A stretch of 64,000 bases of DNA from Lantana camara (taxonomy: Eukaryota > Streptophyta > Magnoliopsida > Lamiales > Verbenaceae), in NCBI GenBank assembly GCA_037501455.1, contig CM074856.1, positions 44,855,001 to 44,919,000 on the forward strand. The letters are read 5' to 3'. Within the stretch, counting starts at the first letter, position 1. Every line of letters starts with the position of its first letter. Below, one piece after another: positions 56,797-64,000 of this stretch. A model generated the notes under the pieces. The model was not told the origin of the DNA. It saw only the letters and a list, made by a program, of their open reading frames with translations, and ran no database searches. The position numbers and the translations under genes were made by a program.

Positions 56797-59700
56797 ATGG
56801 AGGACGATCGACAATCAAAGTTCAAAAGGATCTGCGTCTTCTGCGGGAGTAGTTCTGGGAAGAAACCCAGCTACCAACAAGCTGCTGTTGATCTCGGCAG
56901 AGAACTGGTAATTACATTATAAACCCAAATTATTATTGTTCATCCTTTTATCTGCGTTTTCTTGTCACAAAAATCCATGCTTTTCATCTCGAGGAGCAAT
57001 CCCTTTCGCAGAATCGTCTTCCATATTCATATATTCTTTTCAAAATTAATAATCATGTTAGCCCAGAAACGAGAAAAACATTTTTTTATGTTCATATATC
57101 GTATTCAGACAAAAAGAAATTCTCTGACATTGCTTCTGATTTCAATTACTCTTAGTCGACCCTTTTCGTCGTCTGTTGTTGTCTCCCTCAAGAATCATTT
57201 TTTACGCACATATATCTGCATAGCTTAATATTTAATCCATTTTCATGTCTCCAAAAGTTGCAGTTTTTGGAAACCAACGGCAAAATGGGTAGATGATTGT
57301 TGGGGAAAATCCGAGTCGGAAGGTTTAGGGTTTATGTTTTGTTTGGCGTGAGTTAGAGAGAGAGAGAGAGAATAAAGAGAAGATTGCTAGCTGGAAGTTG
57401 GCTGTCAGTCGAGAGCAGCCTTCTTGCATGATCTTGGTTTATGGGGTTTTAACTTTTATGTAATTAAAAAATTCCTGCCCTCGAATGGGGAACCAAACGT
57501 GCCCTATGGAAATCATGACCCTTTTAAGCGTGTTCCGTTTCAACCCCCCTCCATTACCATACCTTCATCATTTTTCTTTCTGGGCTTCTCTGCAAACAAA
57601 TTTCTTCTATATTATATTTTTCATGCACGTATAATCGCCCCCAAATCCCCATCATTTCTTTAATAATCTTTAATTTTCCCTTTGAAGTTCTGTAATTTAT
57701 GCACAGGTTTCCTTGTCTTGATTCTTGATATGTGAAAATGGTTCTTGAGGCGCGTGTGTAAGAGTTTTTCTTTTTGATTTCCGATGTGGGACTGATTAAT
57801 TTCCCTTTTGTTTTTGGTTGAAGGTGGAGAAAAGGATTGATTTGGTCTATGGAGGTGGAAGCGTGGGTTTGATGGGTCTTGTTTCTCAGGCAGTTCATGA
57901 TGGTGGGCGCCATGTTCTAGGGTATGATGAGACCTCTCTCTCTCTCTCTCTCTCCCCATGTCTCTCCCTTCTTTCTCTCACACTCAAAGACACGCAACAA
58001 AGGGCCTCAATATCTGTGTCAAACAAAGAGGGGGAGTATAAAAGACAAGCATCATTTTGCTTGATGATTCTCATCTTTTTTGTATGGTTCTAAGTAAAAC
58101 TTGATCTCCAAGAACTTTTGTTTCGACATCTTAAGAGTTTTGATCAAAAGGGCACCCTTTTCCTTACCACCCAAAGGCGGACATCGTGGGATCAAATGCT
58201 GGTTTCTAATCATTAATACAGTTCATAGCCTGTTGCTGTTGCTGTGTGGTGTTTGCTTTTTCTTTCTTTTTCACTTCTGATAATGCAGTAAAAGGCTGTG
58301 CGCGGAGTACTTGCAACTCGCAGACAAAGTGTTACTGATCATGTTTTTATCATCGGAAAGAAACCTCTTCAGTCTTCAGTCTTCACTATTATGGGAAAGT
58401 TCCCAGGCACCATTTATTTTGTACCAGAAATAAATAAAGTGGAACTGATAGTCTGATTCTTTGGTACTGCAGTTGCTTGTTAGGACTTTGAATTTAAATT
58501 TGGGAAAGGTCAATTAAAACTTCAAAATATTTTATGTGCAAATTAATTTTTTCTCAAAGGTTACATTTTTTTGAAAAGTTTGATTCAGCCGAAGCCAAAT
58601 AATTATATTATATGGGGGTAAGCGTATTGAACTGACTATTTGATTGATAACTTTTCTTGAAATTTTATACAAATTGTAAAACAATTTTATCTCATCACTC
58701 ATGAGATAGGTTTGATCGAATATGATTCGGGCTAGAATTATGCTATATTTTGCCCTTCCTAAACCAGGAATTCCCTTGTATTTGATAGGAATTAAATCTC
58801 TATCATCTTCCTCTTCCTTGAGAAGTATTACTTCTTGTTCCATTCCTGGTTGTGATGTATATAATCTTGAAGTTAAGCAAAAGAAAGTACAGCTGTAATT
58901 ATGCGTTTAAGGACGATTCTTGTGAGCTATTTATGAACTTCAATTCTTATGTTGATCTTTCTTCTTTGTTTGGTTCCTAATTGTTATTTATTTGCAGGGT
59001 TATTCCAAGAACACTAATGCCCAGAGAGGTATGATGTTAAAATTTTGTAGCCACACTTTATAATTATAGGGTTTGGACAAAATTGTCTCAAGGTGTGTAA
59101 GTGTAATTACTGTGGCAACATGGTGTTCCCTTGGACAACAAAGGCTGCATAATTACAGAAATGGATGTCTTGTCACCTAAATCAACTAAAGTTTTTATAT
59201 TGATTCCATATATTACACTTGAAGGACAAAATCAATGAGTGTTATAAGTTCATAATTTGCAACTACTTTCATGCACCATAGATAACGGGCCAACCTATTG
59301 GAGAAGTGAGAGCAGTATCTGATATGCACCAAAGGAAAGCTGAAATGGCCCGACAAGCCGATGCCTTCATTGCCCTTCCTGGTACATGCAATAATACAAC
59401 ATATATGCGTACACACACATATAAGTATATGTATTCTCATGTGTATACGTATGTAAAGTACTGCTTCACGTTTAATCTCAGGTGGTTATGGCACTCTTGA
59501 AGAGCTGCTTGAAGTTATTACATGGGCTCAACTAGGAATTCATCGTAAACCAGTAAGCTATTCCCGATTAAGTCTTTGAAAAAGAACTGAAATCATTATT
59601 ACTTTCATAGAATTTATGTTCTTGATCAAGTAGAAGTATGCATTGTGTGATCAGATTTTTCGACGAATTTCAAAACTCGGCTTGTGGGCCCGAAAAACCA

Positions 59701-61896
59701 TCACAAATTCCTATCTGGGATTTGAAAACACTGGTTTGACCATCTCAAAATTCATCAACTTTTGCTTTAATCCTCAGTAATTCATAATTATGACCACAAA
59801 GACTAGAATAAAAAAGCTATGTAATCTTGACATTAATTCTACTTTGCCAACTTATACGGTGTGTCTCTTTCAGTTAATTCTTCATGCCTTAAAAGCTATT
59901 TTTTGCCAGGATTTGGTCAGCAGTCCTTATCAAGAAGATGAAATTAAGAAAGATTAATTATATATCCACCTATCTTTCCATGTGGAACTTGTTCCCAGTT
60001 CACATGGAAAGATAGTACAAGATTTGGTATATGCAATGATCTTCCTCTTGAATAGGGACTGTAAAATAATAAAGTTGTAGCCATTATTAGGAAATTGAAT
60101 TAGTGTCGGTCAAAAAGGGATTAGTACGTTTTTAGATGACATAATTAATGTGTTTTTAATATTGTTAGCTTTATCCTAACACTAATTGATCTAGTTATGG
60201 TAAAAAAAAAATGCAGGTGGGGCTGTTGAATGTTGAGGGCTACTACAATTCTTTGTTGTCTTTTCTCGATAAGGCTGTTGATGAAGGCTTTATATCTCCT
60301 ACTGCTCGTCGGATTATCGTCTCTGCACCGACCGCGAAACAGTTGGTCAGAGAGCTTGAGGTATTGTAACATTCAACGTTTTAACAATAACTTAATCCAG
60401 TCATCTAGAGAAAAGGATAATTATACCGACATACCATGACCATGATGTCAAAACTGATGCACAAACTTCCTATGAAATAGAAAATTACAAGAACTTCCCC
60501 TATCAAAGAACTGATATTACCTATGTTTTGAAACCCGGACCGGACCGGCCGCCTCTCCGGTCCGGTTACCCCCTAAAAACTAGTTGGTGGTCGAACCAGT
60601 ATGAACCGGTATAAACCAGTCAAAAACCGGTGAATTTAGCGACCCGGACCGGTTAACAAACCGGTGAACCGGAAAAAACATTTTTTTTTTTTTTTAAATT
60701 AGTTTACAAAATCGCAATTTAAAATTGATACACGTTTTTTTCCTACACAAAACGTTTTCTGGCCTGCCTTCTCTTTCATTCTTGTTCGTTTCTTCCCCAA
60801 AATTGAAACCCTACGCTAACCTTCTCATCCACAAGACCACAACCCGTCGCCGTCCAGCCCCGCGTTATCACCGCCCAATAATCTTCTGGTTTGGCTTTGA
60901 TTTCTCCTTTTACCGTCGGTTTGTTTATTATAAAAAAAAAAAAAAAAAATTCTGATACAAAGTCGCCATTTTTAGATGAGAAACAAGAAATAGAAAGGGT
61001 ATGCACAACAAATCGAAAAGCCTCAATCACTCAACCAATCAATTTTCAATTTTGTAGTTTTGTAGTTGGTTGCAGGGACTCCAACTCAATCACTCAACCT
61101 AATAAGTTTTTCCCGTAGATCACCGGAAGTCTTGATCTCAATGAATATATGGCAACAATGATTCATAATTTCAATCATTTTGTTACATTATTACATATTA
61201 TTCAAAAATAATGTTGCTTGAAAACTATATAAAATTTGTATATGTATATATTATTTATGTTATTTAGTTCATAATATTATTATTAATTAATATGTATATT
61301 ATATATATATACAAAATTAAATATAAATTATTACGTAATTATGACGTCATACCGGTTCGACCGGTGGTCCGATCGGTCGAACCAGTAAAACCGGTAACCA
61401 GTAAGGGGTCCCGGTTCGACGTCCGGTTCGGGTTTCAAAACATAGGATATTACCTTTGGATCCATCAAGTCTGATAATATCATTCAATTTTTGTATGAAT
61501 AACCCGACTTGCGCTGGACACTTACTAGTCATCTTTTCGAGTTAAATTTATGACCGTGCTAGCATGCATGAGGCCAAAGGTTAGGGCGTGCAAGGGGAAG
61601 TTTTTGTAATTTCTCAAACCTCGAGGAAATTTGCGTAATTAGGCCAAACATCGGATATGTCCGTGTAATTATCTCAAAATAAAAGAGAACATCTCTTCCT
61701 CCTGCCATTAATCAACCAACAGAGCAAACTGATTAACCATTTAAGCACATCATGATAAGTTTTGTGTATTAATTCCACATTATTTCTTTTTCAGGAACAT
61801 ATTCCGGAAACCGATGAAATCACGTCGAGATTGAACTGGGAAGAAGTTGGATCAAGACTGAGTTATATTCCTGATCAACCCGATGATCCCACATGA
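56797..61896 (+). CDS. LOG: Cytokinin riboside 5'-monophosphate phosphoribohydrolase, LONELY GUY family (218 aa, seven exons)
   Basis: Exons: 56797-56907, 57824-57921, 58998-59028, 59282-59381, 59482-59552, 60217-60360, 61795-61896; all introns are GT-AG and phases agree, giving 657 bp. LOG enzymes release active free-base cytokinin from its nucleotide in one step, in cytosol and nucleus. Visible: [18 protein letters not shown] start, Rossmann-type [32 protein letters not shown], and the signature PGGYGTLEE, which is split by intron 4. The short [17 protein letters not shown] tail and 218-residue length fit the family. Nothing is missing. Intron 6 contains a hAT-like insertion and intron 5 a hairpin. 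Which LOG paralog it is cannot be said. Confidence 0.95.
59970..60015 (+). other. Hairpin in LOG intron 5
   Basis: CTATCTTTCCATGTG at 59970-59984 is exactly complementary to CACATGGAAAGATAG at 60001-60015; pairing extends by about four more base pairs past a one-base bulge, leaving a short loop. It may be a tiny foldback element or an intronic RNA hairpin; function unknown. Confidence 0.7.
60521..61445. mobile_element. hAT-like element in the last LOG intron (925 bp)
   Basis: Inverted ends CTATGTTTTGAAACCCG match over about 25 bases with one mismatch, and the 8 bp duplication GATATTAC lies at 60513-60520 and 61446-61453. Both arms are dense in CCGGTTCGACC-like motifs. No transposase is present. 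A short A run is at about 60931-60948. Open frames inside (60725-60955, 60891-61118) have no recognisable product. Confidence 0.9.
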
Positions 61897-62260
61897 AATG
61901 ATGACGATGAAGAAGATGATATTATCCAGAATTTTGATTTCAAATTAGCACCATGCACTACTCCCAGTATATAGATACATTTTGCTTCAGGCGCTGCTGC
62001 ACAGTAACTTTTTGATTTTTCCAAAGCAACCCCTAAACAATCTCAATATTGCAAAAACGCTCGTCTGAATATATATATACTCATGCAAGGCCTTATAAAC
62101 CCATATCTAACCCTTTCTGCATGCAGTTTCTTGGGTGTATGTTTCATGTAATTCTGATATGTCATATTGTATTTTGGCTTAATTACATGCATAATCTTTG
62201 TAAATATATCTGGATGTCTTAAGATAATATAATATCGCAAGCTTTATTTAATAATGTTGT
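61897..62260 (+). other. Likely 3' untranslated region of LOG
   Basis: AT-rich sequence follows the stop; several TAAT/TTTGTAA-type stretches near 62190-62260 could direct polyadenylation. The exact end cannot be fixed. Confidence 0.45.
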
Positions 62261-62703
62261 TTCTGGATTGCAAAAACATGCATGGGGATTTACTGACTTA
62301 GTATTCCGCCGCAGAGGCGGCGGCGGTGGTGGTCCGCTGGTTATGGAGCCGGTTCATTTTCAATGATCATTCAAATATTTTTCGTTTTTTTTAAAAAAAT
62401 CAATATTGATTCTCTAACTATTTCCAATAAAATTCGAATTCATTACCCTCGATAATCAAGGCAAATATGAAAGATATGTGGGTTGTTGGCTGTTCGCATT
62501 ATATTTGACTAGAAAAGATTAATTTCAAAGTAAACTTTCAACGTCACAGACATTAATAATAGGCAAAACATTTAGCTATTTTCACGTGTGCTTAATTTCT
62601 TTTCCCTGGTCGTGATTAAGAAAGAGGAAAGAAAAAAATCCATTTATGTCTTTGTTCAACGTTATTCAGAGATTCAATTAGGACACTAACCGTCCCACCT
62701 TAG

Positions 62704-62947
62704 CAGTGGCGGAGCCAGAAATTTTGATAAGGGAGCCGACCAAAGCATAATACTGATAAAAGAATAACAAATGACACTCACTAGTATTTGTTTTAACTTT
62801 GGTGATGGGATCAATAATAAAAATTTCCATAAAATTACATATACATATATCTATATATCTATATAATAATAAATAAATTGATGAGGGGGGGGGGGGGGGG
62901 GGGGGGGGTCAATTGCACCCCCTCAGATACATGTGGCTCCGCCACTG
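62704..62947. mobile_element. hAT-like MITE with CAGTGGCGGAGCC ends (244 bp)
   Basis: Inverted ends CAGTGGCGGAGCC / GGCTCCGCCACTG with an 8 bp duplication CACCTTAG / CACCATAG (62696-62703, 62948-62955; one mismatch). It holds a run of 24 G at 62885-62908. Confidence 0.82.
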
Positions 62948-62955
62948 CACCATAG

Positions 62956-64000
62956 AATAAGTATCGAACTGCTTACAATCTAATAATATTTAGATGATTT
63001 TTACCGCATCGATTAGTTTTAAAAGTCGGTTAAACCAAATACATATTACTTAGTAAGCATCGGGTCAGGTGACTTCTATAATCTGAGTTTTTAAGATTAC
63101 GATTTCAACAAAATAAACTTAATTTGGGACTCGAAGAGGGTGTCACGGTTTTCGGTTGATAGAAAATGGAAGTTTTTAATTTTTAAGTACAATTTTGGTA
63201 ATTGTTGGAAGTTCAGTTTAGTCCAAAATTGCCACTACAAAGGCGGTCCATGTTACTAATTACCCCGTTGAAAGTTTTTACCTTCAAGGACTGGTAGAAA
63301 TATACGGGCTTCATTCACATTCATACTTTAGTTTTGAGCTAATTTAATCATGATTTTAGGAGACTTTTAACAATTGAAATTACATCAAGGTTAATTTAAG
63401 TCAAAAGTATTGAATATGTCCGCCAATACCTTTTAATTACATACAATTAGCCGGGACAGGTTACTGTCGATTGTAAGGTGTGATTAATATTGCTAAAAGT
63501 TTATAAAACTCTTCCTCTATATCTATAATGCACGGATACAGACACAATATAATATGAATACGGTTCAGGTGAGGAATGTCGGACACGATGAATTAATATT
63601 TTTAGAAATATTCATACATCAGAACTCTATATCAAAGAATATAACTTCTGAAGTATCCCCTTTATTTCTTACAAACTAAGTCTCACCAAATAAATTTTCT
63701 AACAATATCCCTCCACATTTGTTGTTAAATTAGGTGCTAATTTCATAAAAGAACATTTTCAGAAGACTTTTTTAATTTTCTCACACATTTTTTTTTAACT
63801 AAGAAGTTAGAACATAAACTTAATCCATTCGGGAAAATATGCATATAAATTTTCCTCACTAAAAGGGTCTTAAAGGGTTGAATGATTTGATGCAGGAAAC
63901 TTTCGTTCGTAATCATTGTAAAGAAACGTCAGAACTCTTCATTTTAGTCGCATTCATTGAAATAATTCGAATGTTACATTAATTTCAACTATATAGCTCC
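62956..64000. other. Intergenic spacer to window end
   Basis: AT-rich sequence with no supported gene, repeat or RNA. Confidence 0.4.

Noticed and set aside
56962..58093. Open frames in LOG introns 1 and 2 as separate genes
   Set aside because: They are hydrophobic or simple-repeat translations within introns bounded by good splice sites.

Overview
This window is nuclear DNA of a flowering plant, most likely a eudicot. It has intron-containing plant genes with GT/AG splice sites, AT-rich spacers, and many plant-type LTR retrotransposons and DNA transposons. The species cannot be named from the sequence. There is no sign of an operon, a CRISPR array or any other prokaryotic feature.

Positions 1 to about 30,960 are almost entirely nested transposable elements. 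The host is an old, broken Ty1/copia element on the + strand ('copia B'), with pieces at 15516-16529 and 30085-30958. It was hit twice. On its left side lies a tandem array of a Ty3/gypsy Athila-like non-autonomous element on the - strand (1-15515). This carries gag, protease and an Athila-type third ORF, but no reverse transcriptase or integrase. The right LTR of this array contains a solo LTR of another Athila/Tat-like family (11615-14417), which in turn contains a CACTA element (12111-13445). In its reverse-transcriptase region, copia B was hit by a 3.56 kb solo LTR (16530-30084 overall), which contains a young, intact copia element ('copia E', 17502-27491). Most of these insertions are proven by short target-site duplications (TSDs) read directly from the sequence.

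Positions 30,960-44,000 are low-copy spacer around a three-exon gene on the - strand (37756-40341). It encodes a SMAX1-LIKE protein, most like the SMXL3/4/5 branch and probably SMXL3. The spacer holds a 496 bp solo LTR and small MITEs. Positions 44,048-50,983 are an intact copia element on the - strand ('copia C') with identical 186 bp LTRs and a 1553-codon open gag-pol. One of its LTRs has been split by a 1.85 kb CACTA element. Copia C is a young relative of the broken copia B.

Positions 51,000-56,700 are spacer with three well-delimited MITEs. A seven-exon gene on the + strand (56797-61896) encodes a LONELY GUY-type cytokinin-activating enzyme of 218 residues. Its last intron carries a 925 bp hAT-like insertion. 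Positions 61,900-64,000 are spacer with one more hAT-like MITE.

The two host genes are independent and both belong to hormone-related families (SMXL repressors; cytokinin activation). I found no convincing new molecular system. The most unusual signals are clusters of short GC-rich palindromes inside two unrelated LTR families, a G-box cluster that differs between the two LTRs of copia E, a GC-rich island and a four-times repeated motif in the copia E leader, and the tandem gag-pro elements that share premature stop codons.
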